Notes under the pieces: generated by a model
Databases searched by the model: none
Told to the model about the DNA's origin: nothing
The model's input: the letters and a program-made list of their open reading frames with translations, nothing else
Part shown: positions 44,335 through 56,700 of the stretch, piece after piece
Layout of the letters: every line of letters begins with the position of its first letter
Position numbering within the stretch: the stretch's first letter is position 1
DNA from: Megamerina dolium
Lineage: Eukaryota; Arthropoda; Insecta; Diptera; Megamerinidae
Length of the DNA: 64,000 nucleotides
Direction: 5' to 3'
Assembly: GCA_963854835.1 (NCBI GenBank)
Contig: OY978527.1
Coordinates: 38,631,040 to 38,695,039, forward strand
Made by a program: the position numbers and the translations under genes

Positions 44335-46919
44335 TTAAATTTTTATTCAAGCAGAACTTGTTCGTTTTTAAATGTAAATAATAACAATTTAAAATAATTG
44401 TAATCAAGTAGTTTATTATGCAAAAGAGAAAGAAAGAGAGAGAGAGAGAGAGGGTTGGATTAAGAAAATTTAAATAAGCTTAAATACAAGCAAACCTATG
44501 GTCAGGTGTTCGTTTTTAGGTTCATAGTAGTAATAGTAGTCTACATGGTGAGGCTTCGAAGCTGTTGTTATTGTTAGTGTTACGTATATACAAATCTATT
44601 CATGAGTACCTCCAGTGGCTAGCAATGACGATAGTGTAATTTTTAATTATATTCATAGTTAAGATGGTGTAGTCTCTGTGTCATAAAAATAAAAGTCGGA
44701 TAATAAAAAGTTATAAATATATATTTATATTTCAGTTACAAAATAGTATTGTACATTTAAATTGATGTCGTTAAATGATTGAATGGGTTAAAGCGACTGC
44801 TGTAAGAAACATGCGCCTAAAATTATGCTAAAACTTTTTTCGTATTTGCAAATATTTTCTCTTAGTTGTAATTCTTACTTTCTCAGATTTTTAAATTAAT
44901 TAATTCAGTTTTTTGGTTGGTTAGCTGCAAGTAATTGTATTATGAAAACTCTATTGCTGCAGTTCGACTATCCTTATCTTGTTTTTGGTTTATTTCTTTA
45001 CTTTTTATGTACTTGACCTTATGTTTTATGCAATTACTTGAATGGATACGCTTATTCGCTTTGTTCCTGTATATCCTTTCTTTTCTTTTAATTTATTTGC
45101 AAACAACAACAGTAGCACGATAAGAAGGATAGGAATTGAGAAAGCTGCAAACCAACAATGCTTCCGCACCAGAAGGAATTTCAATTGATGATAATGATGG
45201 AAATGTGGAAGTATATAATAATTATAAAGACGTTTGTGTGTATGTATGCATGTATGTGTAGTAAAAGTGTAATAACAACAAAGAGTTTAAGGTGTAAAAA
45301 ACCAGCCAGCCAGCTAACAATATTGTAGAAGGCAAAGAAGGAGAATGTCACCTGCTTGTATGCTGTGCTAGGTACAATACAAATTATTGCGAAGCCAGAC
45401 GTTTATTTTTCTTCTGTCCTCCAAACTTGCAATGGTAAGATTGGGTGGGTGAATTGTTTTCTCTTTCTTCTTCTACCTGCACTTGTTTTATAATGAGAGA
45501 TCAACATGTGTTTATACTCATACGTCGTTGTTTCTCCCTTTACTTTTAATCGTTTGTTGACTTCTTAAAATTTCGGCGCTTCATAAAATATGTACATATG
45601 TATATGTAAATGGTGGAGAATGGATGTACTCGTAGTACAAAGTATAAAAATTGGATGAGTAACGATGTATTAAAGCAGAAAAAGTCATTTGTTTTGCATT
45701 ATTTCCAATACTGGCATATACATTCACATACTCTTTTGCAGTATTTCTAATAGCTGCAGTATATAAATAGCATATACTATACACCAACAATGAATGCTAG
45801 AAGCAGGAAAGGCAAATATTCCGAAAATCCAAATTCCACACTCATTAAAGTCAGTATTTGGTAAATGTGATAACCGTGATTATATTGTGAAACCGTGAAA
45901 AAATATTTAGTACAAATATATTTTGTATAATAAACTATTTAACAATTGCAGTTTCAATTGTTGTTGTGCTTTTGTGCTTTTATATATACTTATTATGTAA
46001 TGAAAAAAAAACCTGTTGAAAAACCACAACATTTTCAATAAAATTAACAAACTCTCTTGTCAGCAGAATATATTTATATAACATACTATTTCAAAATGTA
46101 CCATATGAATATGCTTGTAGGTACATAGTTTTAGCATCAGCGTACTACTATATTTTTGGTACGAGTATTATGTAATTGGGAGGCTCTCTGTAGTGCAAGA
46201 AATATCCAACATATAAATGATGTATAAAGACAATTAATTAGGAGATGTACATAAGTTTGTACTTATATCATATATGCATATGAGACATTCATTTATAGTT
46301 TGCCTGAACTATATGCAGCATAAATGAATGTAGGAAGGAATACGTAGGATATTTTCCGTCGCCTATCACATACGAGTATGCGTACAGTGGCAGAATGTTG
46401 TGTTAAGGGATCATATCAGTCTATATATTGTATATGAATCTGTGGTGGTTTTTGTACATCATTTCGGTATATGCACCTGTAATATGTTCATGTTATGTTT
46501 GAACAATTTAATTCCCTGGCAAAATGTTTTACTCTGTAGTATGAAATATTACCTTGCCATTGTTTCGGTGTCATATACCAACGTACCTATGGCTAATAGA
46601 AGAGTGAAAAGTTTAGTAATGATGATAGTGTTGATATATTGTAAGTAAACTGCGATAAATGTAACAGTACGTATATTAATAGGAAGATATACATATATGC
46701 CGAGGTGTTCATAAGTATAATGTAAAATAAAACTGAAAACATATTGAATAAGAAATAATGTGGTATGCAGCTGCAATTTTCGTATTCACCATTTTAATCA
46801 AGTCCTTTTTAATTGTTCAATATCACTAGTAATTCAAGGACATGCAGATGTTTTAGATGTTCTTATTTTTAAGAATAACATAAATTTACGCAAGGCCACA
46901 CAATAAGATTATGTGTGGA
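44335..46919. other. AT-rich stretch with a (GA)n tract, no gene
   Basis: A GA-rich run lies at 44424-44453. Nothing else is recognised. Confidence 0.5.
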
Positions 46920-47814
46920 AAATTATCTCACTCTTTCGTCCATATTCTTGATGAAATTTTTAAGTATGATCTTCGAAATGGCCCGAATCGCCTATGTAAT
47001 ATTGCTTTTCATATCTGGAATCGTCTTTGGATCATTCAAATAGACTTTTTCCTTCGTGGAACTCCACAGAAAAATGTCTAGCGGCGTCAAATGGCGACCA
47101 ATTCACATCACCGCGACGGTTTCGGAATTTGCGACGCAAAAAGTCCAAATTGAGGCGAGTTGCGCATGGTGTAGCGCCGTTCTGTTGAAACTACATATCG
47201 TCCAGACCCTGAGCTTCAAACTCCGGTACAAAATAGTCCTCAAACATAGTGCGGTGGAGATTTTCTGTGTTTTCGTCCTCATCTTAAAAAAAAAAAAACG
47301 GCCCGATGATGCCTTCGGCCCATAAACCGCACCAAACAGTGGCTAGTGGTGGATGCAATGGCTACTCATCAATGAAGTGTGTATTTTTCGAGCCCCAGAT
47401 ATGGCTATTTGCTTGTTAACATAGCCGCCTAGGTGGAAGTCAGCCTGATTTGCAGCGCCAAATCAGCGAATGTACGGCGTTGTGCATGGTCAGCTACTGC
47501 GTCAGTTCGACTTTATGTGGCTGTAACTTCATGTTCCGAACGATGGCGAATAAGCACTCCATGGTACTCGATGACATTTTCATTTACTCAGCACTGTGTG
47601 AATTCCGCACTCTGGTTGGCTTCGGAACATCAAGTACGGATCCAGTTTGATAAAATTTATTTACAATGTCGCACACAGTTGTTTCATTAATATGGTAATT
47701 GCGACCCATTTTTGGTGAATCGATCGTAGCGTTTGCGCCATCGACTTAGAATTTAAGATCCGAAATTCGACAAATTTCAATGCTCTGTTGTTGTTCTTTC
47801 ATGTAGCGATCCAT
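46920..47814 (-). pseudogene. Tc1/mariner-superfamily transposase fossil (long form)
   Basis: From ATG at 47814 the minus strand reads MDRYMKEQQQSIEICRI. It continues with TTVCDIVNKFYQTGSV-DVPKPTRVRNSHSAE (second helix-turn-helix part), KLQPHKVELTQ, SKNTHFIDE and PLHPPLVWCGLWAEGIIGPFF around 47300-47340. An antisense poly-A run then breaks the frame. Further left are remnants of the QQDGA-type catalytic region and the conserved C-terminus, ending near 46920. The block order matches an insect family of IS630/Tc1/mariner transposases known from many uncharacterised fly proteins. Internal deletions, stops and frameshifts are many. No terminal repeats were identified. Confidence 0.75.
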
Positions 47815-48414
47815 AGCTAAAATCCTATACTGCCCTAATGACAATGATATAAAATATGGCGGGAAAGGGTCGACCATGCAGATTTTAATCGATAACAAAC
47901 TACTACACCTACTATTGGAACACATTATATGTTGCTCTGATTGTACTAGGGATGATTGTACATATTTGTATTCACAGTATTTGCATTATCTTGTCTTTTT
48001 TGTAACACGCAAACCCTTAGCCATTTCATTTGCTTCACATGCATTCATAGCTGCAAGATAGATTTATGAATTTTATCAGTACAAGGGGACTCTTAGTGTA
48101 TGTAAGTGAAATAGTAAAAATGTCGCATGGAGCAAAGGCTCATGATAATTTTAGACGTTGGCGTAGTCTTTAATCACCTGACGTGGTGTCAATCACAATG
48201 CGTGTACTTTATAGTACATATAACAGGCCATTCAATAAATGTGTAGGATGGCACATACTAGATGGTGTAACTAGAATTTTTTCCATATGATTTTTATTGA
48301 GTTCTAACTTTGAAACGACACGTGTATAAAATTGACAACAATCTGACTATTGATTCGTGAGTTGTAGCATTTTGTGTGAAGCAACTTTTGTTATTGAAAA
48401 AAAAAAAATTGATA
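47815..48414. other. Stretch without a recognised gene
   Basis: Lies between two transposase fossils and may include their untranslated ends, but no terminal repeats could be paired. Confidence 0.45.
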
Positions 48415-49330
48415 AAACACAGTGGAAACCAAACAATGGCTTGATAAACATTATCCAGACTCTGCTTCAATGAGACAAATGGTAGAAAAGTGGAATGCAG
48501 AACGCAGTGGACGCCCAATTGAGGCTGTTATTCCAGAAAGTATAAAAACAATCCATAAACAGGTTCTGAACGATCGCAAATTGAAGGTGCACGAGCTAGA
48601 TATCAGATGTAGGTACATCAGATGGTAGTATTTTTACCATTTTACTCGAACATTTGGGTATGCGAAAGCTCTGTGCAAAGTGGGTGCCGCGTGAGCTCAC
48701 AGTCAACCAAAAACAATAACGTATCGATGCTTCAACGGAGTGCTTGGCGCTGTTAAACCGCAATAAAACCGAATTCTTGCGACGAAATGTGACAATGGAT
48801 TACACACCATTGCACACCACAATCCAATAGACAGTCAACTGAGTGGACAGCAGTCGACGAATCAAATACAAAGTGAGCAAAGATGCAACAGTCGGCCAGT
48901 GAGGTGATAGCGTCTGTATTTAGGGATGCGAATGTATGAATATTCATCGACCATATCCAAAAAGGAATCACTATCAACAGCGACTATTATTGTGAACTTT
49001 TGGACCGATTGAAGGCTGAAAGCGCAAAGAAACGGCCACATTTGCAAAAGAAAAAAGTATTGTTTCACCAAGATAATGCAGCGTGTCACAAATCGATGAA
49101 AATGATGGCAAAATTGAATGAATTGGGTTTCGAATTCCTTCCGCACCCACCATATTCTGCAGATTTAGCCCCCCAGCGACTGTTTTTCTGTTTGCAGATC
49201 TCAAGAGAATGATTGCTGGAAAGAAATTTAAGTTCGTCGATGCAGTAATCGCTGAAACTGAGGTCTACTTACATATGTGTGTTGTTGAAGGACATTTGTA
49301 TGATACAGCCAAACTTAAATTAAATGAAAA
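48415..49330 (+). pseudogene. Mariner transposase fossil
   Basis: The plus strand gives KQWLDKHYPDSASMRQMVEK, SGRPIEAVIPESIKTIHKQV and LNDRKLKVHEL. After frameshifts come LCAKW-like and FLRR-like pieces and an LKAESAKKRPHLQKKKVLFH segment. Then HQDNAACHKSMKMM (second catalytic Asp) and LPHPPYSADLAPQRLFF, where the third catalytic Asp (normally SDY or CDF after LAP) is lost. VIAETEVY closes the recognisable part. The N-terminus is truncated and the frame is broken several times. It belongs to a mariner lineage different from the element at 51535-52820. Confidence 0.85.
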
Positions 49331-50255
49331 AACCTTTATGGCACTTTGTTGCATGAATTCCTTAAGCTCAATGCAAAATTTAAAAATATTTTTATTACAT
49401 GTCCATACCTCTGAAATGTTTAAAAGTTTTCCCCCATTCAAAAATTCCTCCTTGATTTATTGTGTTGATTATTTTGTTGTTTTTCAAAATTTCTTTACAC
49501 TTGTGTATGCCAACCACAGAAATGTAAATTAAGTTTGCAGGAAATATTGTTTTAGTCCTTACTCTTTTTCGTCTCTCTTTTTATTTGTTTGTGGTCCCTT
49601 TGATATAAGTTTCTTCAAAACTGTTATGAACTTTGTTTGTATGCATGTATATTAGCAACTATTTCATGTAATACATATCCTTTGAATATTTCAGAAAATG
49701 ATGTAAATGGGATAATTATTATAAACTTAAGGAAATTGCTAATTATTGCATAGCTAAAGCGTGATCTTAATTTTCATTGTAAAATTTAAGGCCCATTTAT
49801 CTGTGTTTGGGAGTCTCTCCCATCGTCAGTTCCTCATGACTCAACAGGGAATCAACCGATCGTTCTCTGATGGTCCGTGCATCATCATTGCCAGCCGATT
49901 TGTTCTTCAGTTAAAATATTTATTTAAATTCTATTTATTCGAAAAATGATCTAGATTTTGGTTGTATGAAGCTTGTCTACATTTCATTATGCCTTCATAA
50001 ATAATCTTTATCTCCTATTTATTCTATGTTATACAATTGATGAATGAATATCGTTTTTATACTTTGATTTCAGAAATTCTTCGTTGATATTGTTATCTTT
50101 TGTTTTATGTTATCTTCTTCATAGTCATTCAATCGAATTTATTTTCATGCATCCTTCTTTTATGGAATTAATTTTTATAATTTGTTTCAATTTCCCTTTG
50201 ATATGACTTACTCAACTCAATTGAGTTATTTTTCAAAGTAATATTAGTTTGCTTG
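49331..50255. other. AT-rich stretch without a recognised gene
   Basis: No supported feature is seen here. Confidence 0.5.
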
Positions 50256-50257
50256 TA

Positions 50258-50809
50258 CATTCTGTCAAATAAGTACCCGGAAATTCTCATTTTTAATTTT
50301 TAATTTTCCTCTGAGAATATTTAAAAAAAAAAATTTCCCCAGGTTGGCACAACTGTCAGCCACTATTCTGTGAATTTTTATTGCTATGTGTCATTTAGTT
50401 TGGTTACGGCGTCATTAGGAACAAGTCAACCTTTTGTGTGCGTTGCGATTTTTACTATGGATAAAAATATCGAACAAAGAGTTTGTGTGAAATTTAGTGT
50501 TTCAAACGAAATTTCTTGTGCCAAAACACGTTGGAAATGTTGAAAAAAACATTTGGTGATTCAACCATGTCGAAAACTTTGTTCGATATTTGTCTTTGTT
50601 CGATATTTTTATCCATAGTAAAAATCGCAACGCACACAAAAGGTTGACTTGTTCCTAATGACGCCCTAACCAAACTAAATGACACATAGCAATAAAAATT
50701 CACAGAATAGTGGCTGACAGTTATGCTAACCTGGGAAAAAAATGTTTTTGAAATATTCTCAGAGGGAAAAATAAAAATGAGAATTTCCAGGTACTTATTT
50801 GACATAATG
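50258..50809. mobile_element. Palindromic MITE built from two inverted mariner 5' ends
   Basis: Left arm 50258-50480 (223 bp) and right arm 50593-50809 (217 bp) are near-perfect inverted copies, separated by a 112-bp loop. The tips read CATTCTGTCAAATAAGTACC and, on the other strand, CATTATGTCAAATAAGTACC, each flanked by TA. Each arm ends with the start of a mariner transposase, MDKNIEQR. In the left copy the frame continues into the loop as VCVKFSVSNEISCAKT. The element is therefore terminal repeat, 5' leader and first codons of a mariner in mirror image. The loop also holds an extra TTTGTTCGATATTTG repeat at 50578-50592. Confidence 0.88.
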
Positions 50810-50971
50810 TATATACTAACAGTGGTACAGTCACATTGATATTAATGCTACAAGGCATTTGTCTTTATTTCAATCATCCTTAGTACTGTAGCAATTAGAT
50901 AGAATATTCAGTCAACCTAGTCAATATAAAATATTGGTATTTGGTGGTGCTATTGGTGGTGGTATTTGGTA

Positions 50972-51312
50972 GGTGCCGTAGCTCAGTGGTTAGTGTGTTC
51001 GCCTTCTGATCTGTAGGTCGTGGTTCAATCCCCGGCTGATGCGTAACAAATTTAATATCGATAAGATTTTTCTTTCGAATGGTACCCACCTGTCGGCAAG
51101 CAATTGGCAATTCTTCCGACAGTAAAAACTTGCCATGAAAAAGCTTCTTAAAGAACTCTGTGACAAAGCTCAGAAAAAGTGATGTCACAAGTGTTCTGCC
51201 GTTCGGAACCGGCTAAAATAAGTAGGTCCCTTCTAATACTGTCCAAAATTTAAGACGCACAACAGTAATGGAAGAGAAGCTCGGCCAATGAGCCCTTTGG
51301 GGCTTTAAGTGC

Positions 51313-51391
<79 letters not shown>
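50972..51391 (+). mobile_element. tRNA-derived SINE with (TA)n tail
   Basis: The head is tRNA-like: A box TAGCTCAGTGGT at 50979-50990 and B box GGTTCAATCCC at 51022-51032, about 31 bp apart, in a GGTGCCG...CGGC frame. These are internal RNA polymerase III promoter elements. The acceptor arm does not pair fully, so it is not an intact tRNA gene. A unique body of about 240 bp follows, then a (TA)n tract at 51315-51391 as tail. A second, 3'-only copy lies at 44230-44334. Confidence 0.82.
51315..51391. repeat. (TA)n microsatellite, tail of the SINE
   Basis: A pure TA run of about 38 units. It may have grown by slippage after insertion. Confidence 0.92.
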
Positions 51392-51394
<3 letters not shown>

Positions 51395-51534
51395 AAATGG
51401 AAAATAATTTTGGTGTGATTTGGGGAAAATAAAATAATAAGTGAGTCCACTTTTTGTTGTCTAAATTTTAATTTTCTCTGATGTTTTGCTTTAAACGTAC
51501 TTTTTGTGTGAGACTCCAAAATATAAACTATGTA

Positions 51535-52820
51535 CAAGGTGCGACAATTATGAATTAAGACTTCAACCATATTTCAGCAGCCAAGAGCGCCATCTATGTG
51601 TGAGTACATGGGTTTTGAAGCTTCAACCTTCCTCTACTAACTGTCAAAATTTCATTGCATTTGGTTGACATTTAATGTTTATTGACATTCATTTTACAAA
51701 ACACGTATTCGTTTGATGTTGAAATTTTCACATGGAAAAAAGAGCGGTCATTAAATTCTAGGCAAAAATTGGTAAAAGTGCATCAGAAACATTCGGAATG
51801 ATGCAGCAAGCATATGGTGATGCTGGTTTATCAGGATCAAATGTTTTTATATGGCATAAACGGTTTTTGGATGGCAGAGAGTCGCTGGAAGATGAAATTA
51901 AAGAAGGAAGGCCAATTTCAGTGCGGACGCCGGAAGCGATCCAGAAAGTTCGTGATTTTATTACAGAAGACCGTAATGCTTCAGTGAAAATGATGGAAGA
52001 GGCCTTAAACATCAACAGAGAAACTATCCGACTCATTCTTCACGAGGATTTGGGCAAAACAAAGGTCTGCGTGAGGTTTGTTCCACACACATTGACCGAG
52101 GACAAACAATTAAAGAGAGTCAGTCATTCTAGAGACATGGTTGCAGCTGCGGAAAATGATCTAAACTTCCTGAAAACAATTGTTACGGGTGATGAAACAT
52201 GGTGTTTCCAATACGATCCAGAAACCAAGCGTCAAAGTGCGGAATGGAAATGAAAAAACTTACCACAAGCCAAAAAAACACGAAAAGTTCCATCAAAAAT
52301 CAAAACAATGCTCATCACATTCTTCGATAGCAAAGGAATTATCCACGAAGAATTTGTTCCAACTGGTCAAACAGTTACTTCCGCATATTACCTCGAAGTT
52401 TTGAAGCGTTTGATGTCCAGAATCCGTCGTGTTAGTCTCTGTTGCACGATAATGCACCGAGTCACACAGCACTCATTGTTCGTCAATTTTTGGCTCGGAA
52501 TCAGGTCTGTATGTTGAATCACCCACCGTATTCACCTGATTTGGCACCGTGCGACTTCTTTGTGTTCCCAAAACTGAAATTGAAGTTGAAAGGATGCTTT
52601 TTTGATGACATTCAGACCATACAACGGGCTTCGACGAGGGCACTGGAGGCAAATCCGAAAAATGAGCTGGAACACTAGTTTGAATCACTATTAAATCGAT
52701 GTAACAAGTGTATTGAATCAGGAGGAGAATATTTCGAATAAATGTACCGAAAAATTAGCAGATATCGTGTTTTAATTGTGTTTTCTAGAGGCAGTCTTAA
52801 TACATAATTGTCGCACCTTG
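51535..52820 (+). mobile_element. Mariner element with intact ends, defective coding region
   Basis: This 1286-bp element is flanked by TA on both sides (51533-51534, 52821-52822). Terminal repeats begin CAAGGTGCGACAATTATG and match for about 28 bp with few differences. This is the size and structure of a full-length mariner. It could be mobilised in trans if a matching transposase existed. Confidence 0.92.
51732..52741 (+). pseudogene. Mariner (DD34D-type) transposase, broken
   Basis: Starts MEKRAVIKF at 51732, with a stop in codon 10. The helix-turn-helix DNA-binding part follows: FGMMQQAYGDAGLSGSNVFI, WHKRFLDGRESLED, GRPISVRTPEA, ASVKMMEEALNINRETIRLI. The catalytic domain has TIVTGDETWCFQYDPETKRQ (first Asp), then an in-frame TGA at 52251-52253, MLITFFDSKGIIHEEFVPTG, LHDNAPSHTALIVRQF (second Asp) and HPPYSPDLAPCDFFVFPKLK (third Asp). 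A frameshift near 52435 includes loss of several residues before the second Asp. All three catalytic Asp codons survive, but two stops and the shift prevent a full product. Confidence 0.9.
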
Positions 52821-52874
52821 TATATTTTTAATAATAATGTGCTTCATCCCTATTTTAATGGGTGTCTTAGATTC

Positions 52875-53705
52875 GGCAGCAATCAATCAATCAAAAAAGA
52901 GCGTCACGGTAGAGCAAGGACAAACTCCTTGTTGATCAATTGGACCTCGCGAAACCAGACTGAAGTCTGTCAGAAGATATGAGTCCTACGGCTGATACCT
53001 CGGAGGGTCAACCACAAGTGTTACGGCACTGCGACCATGCGAGGCCATACGCTACCTTATTAATGAAAGATGGAATTGATCTTGTCGAACTTTTGATGAT
53101 TGAAGTTGGTGTTGGGAAACTCGGCTGAAAGTGTTTGAGGCGAAGCCTGGCCAAAGATTGATGCTTCATTCTCCTCCAGACAGAGTCTACACTTCGTGTC
53201 AGAGGATAATCCCATTTTGTGGAGTTGGTACTTTAATCAGTTATGTCCTGAGAGATAGCCGGTTACTAGGCGAAGATTTATTGTGCTAAGACTAATTCTG
53301 TCAAAATCTGTATTAAAGCTGATGAGGGTTTTTGGTTGGCGGAGACCTGTCAAATATGTCCATTGTATTTGGTATTTGTTGTGGTAATGTTTTTCTATCA
53401 TAGCTTTGGCCGATGCTCAGCTAATACCGCAGAAAGGTTCCGGGCCCGTCAGTGGAGAAGATCAGCCAGCTCTCGCTAGTTCGGCCGCCACTTCATTGCC
53501 ATCAATTCCGTTGTGCCTCGGCACCCAACATAATGTGACCTTATTTTGCATAGCAAGTTTTTGTAGGATAAGGAAGCATTCGGCAACTAATTTGGAAGAG
53601 AACTCCCATGAGGAGAGAGATTTGATGGCAACTTGGCTGTCTGAGTAATGCGGATGCGTGCTTCTTTGAGCCATTTGCCATGTAGGTGACGTGCACATCG
53701 TTCTA
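52875..53705 (-). pseudogene. RNase H-bearing LINE fragment, C-terminal part
   Basis: Reading leftward, the minus strand gives YSDSQVAIKSLSSWEFSSKL, LAMQNKVTLCWVPRHNGIDG and NEVAAELARAG (RNase H C-terminal half, GHxGxxGNE reduced to RHNGIDGNE). Then LRLVTGYLSGHN, LKYQLHKMGL and a CRLCLEENEAS motif, the Cys-rich C-terminus. A repeated ATCA tract at 52881-52895 (TGAT on the coding strand) is a plausible 3' tail. Frameshifts separate the blocks. The 3' end lies 55 bp from the mariner element. Confidence 0.8.
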
Positions 53706-56700
53706 TGGCGCGCATGCAGCCGTAAATTAAAAGAAAAACTCTTTACGTAAAACAAGTTCACATGTGTATCGGGATTTCTCTCGGAAATTTTTTTTTAATG
53801 GAATACCGTTAGGTCAATATATTGAAAAAATGCAAAATTTTGTCAATTTCTGTGTTCCTTAAATGCAATATCTCGGGTTCGGCTGGTCCGATTTAGTCCA
53901 TTTTACATCTGTTGCATAAATAATTTCATATTATTTAATTCTTTTATATATTTTAATTTTTTACGATTTAAAATACATGTATAAAAAATTGAATGAAAAT
54001 TTCAAACGTTTTTTTCATGACCGTCCCAGGGTAAATGACTGTCTTGACAACACCAATGAACGTGCCAAATATTTTTACAAAATACAAAATTGTCAAAGCA
54101 ATTTTTTTTTAGATTAAATTTTTTAGATTTTGTTTACCGCGACCCATATATATACATGGTAATATTTCCACGAATTTGTGCAACTTATACTAATTTTCGA
54201 AGTTATCTCAAAAAAAAAAAAAAATTAAAAATAATTCCAATCTGTATAGACTGACAAAAATATTTCTTCAGATTACGTAAATCTAGATAAGATATTACTA
54301 TTACTTTAAATTCAAGGCATTCACCGTCAACAAGTTGATATATTTCGCAAAAAGATATATGTATAAAATCCAGAAGGAAATAATTTGTGTTCATTGAATT
54401 GCTACACAAAAGAAAATGACATAAAAAGCTAAATTATCATATGGATGGAAATGACACAAAACCATTTACAATTGTCAATGAAACCAGCATCACATTTCGC
54501 CTATCAGTCTATAAATATCTGCTGTGGAAGGAAATTTGCAAAAAAAAAAAAAATAATAGTAAAAGTGAGGGAGAAGAAACCTAGATGAATATTTCTGAAG
54601 CGTATGTCGTTTATATTCAACATGTTGAATTGCAAATTTTCTCTCTTTATGTTGCTTTTTTGTTGCCTTTTCTTTCTTACCACCATGACCTAGGTCTGTG
54701 TATCGATAATACCCCCGTTTTTTCTTTCTCTTGCCTCAACTCAATTAATAGACAACAACAACAGTATGGTATACTGGTTTTTGCATGATTTGCTAATGAT
54801 CATGACGATGATGAAAATGCAAATAAATACATTCATGGTGTTTATTAGTATCACTTTGTTGCTGACGGTGGTTGTCGATTATGTGGTATGGCCTTCAAAA
54901 AAAAAAAAAAATAAGGAACTGTGTGAAAGGTATTAAGTTAATAGATACAGACACTTAGCATGGTTGCTTCTCTTTATTTCGATGCGATATAATATAATTT
55001 CAATATCACTTACAATTTATAGCAATGTTTCTTCTTTCGGTGCAATCAAATTCAGGGCTGCAAATGTATTGTATACATGTAGCTATAATGTCCATAGCAA
55101 TATGTTGACATAAGAGAGTACGAGTACCATGCACCGGCAACATATTCGTTTATTGTTGCTTACTCAATTTTAAAATCAAAAATGTATATACATTGAATTT
55201 CATGTTGCATCACAGTAAATGTAGCGGAAGTGAGAGATCAAATTGAAAGGAAAAGGTATACTAGATTTAATGATTACGTGTACAAATAAAATGATATTCT
55301 TTCTTTAATGTAGAAAATTTTAAGTACAGTGGTTTCCGAGCTTACCCAGCCCAGCGTTTGTGGGTTGCTCGTTTTCAACATTCTTGCCTGTGTACAAAAT
55401 TCAAATGCAATTAATTAAAAAAAATTTTTTAAACTGATATTGGAGCTATTAATTAATTCACAACATATATTGTATGTATGATTTGGCTTGGAGTAATATT
55501 ATTATGAATTTATATTGAAGGTAGTAGTAAATATGTACATAGAGTTCTAATATTAGTGGCGGCAGGCATGCATGTGTATATCCTTCATTCATTATATGCA
55601 GTCATTATGTAAGCTAATGAAAGGAAATTGGAATTGTGTTTGCCCTACACGTATGCAGTTTGTCCAATTGCTTTAAAATTGAGAATGTACTATACAAATA
55701 GTATGGTGATAGTTTTATTCGGAAAATATAGTCGTTCAATATCTTTTTTATTTGTTTATCTTCATTTGATTGCCTTTTTCTAGGCTGGCGCCTAGATATA
55801 TGAAAGTATGTACTATTCAGAAATTGACTACAAGTTTAATTGGATTTTATTGCATGCGTCGGTACTGGTATTCATTGGAATTATTATGCCAATGTAAAAC
55901 AACAGGTTATTTCAGTTTTAAATTACTTGCTATTTACCTGTTGTTAATAGCGATTGGTTACAAGTGTGGTACTATTTACATGTGTATGTATTCATCCATT
56001 ACGTGGGCGATAGAAAGGCGAGAGACAGCAATTTAATCATTTATAGTGGACGAGTGACCACACCCGCAAATGGTAGTATTGTATTGTAGGGTGGAGTAAA
56101 TTACTTTAGTGACTGTATGACCAGTCCAGGTAGTGCTCTTTTCACAAAGACAATTTGTAATGATGTGTCATGTTAGTGTCAACGAACTGTCATTTTATAT
56201 TCCAGTAGAATAAAAAAAAAAAATAATAATAATAAAAAGACATTTATTTGCATAGTAAACATTTTATTAAGTCTTTGCTGGAGTCCTCAGGAGATTTATT
56301 CACACATTTTTGTCTTAACATATTTCCACTTTTGTCATTTTGTTTGAAATTGTGACATACATACTCTACTTGGCTATACTCTTACCTTTACATATACATT
56401 TTTTGTATCTACATAAAATAAATAGAATATCCTTTATTAAGAAGACACAATAAGTTCGTAATAATAATGGAATATATAATGTTAAATTGTGATTATGTAC
56501 CTATGTAATGTTTATAAACATTGTTGCTGAAAAACTACAAAATTTATAATAAAATTCAATAAATGTATTATTATTATGTTGGAGAACACAATGTGTGTCT
56601 GGGTATGTGTAAAACAAATAGAGTATGTCCCATTACAACAACAACCTGTAGTAATACGTACAATTATCGGCGTGATTGGGTTAATACTTGGACTATGCTA

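Noticed and set aside
50972..51045. Functional tRNA gene
   Set aside because: A and B boxes are present, but the acceptor and anticodon arms do not pair properly and a SINE body with a TA tail follows.
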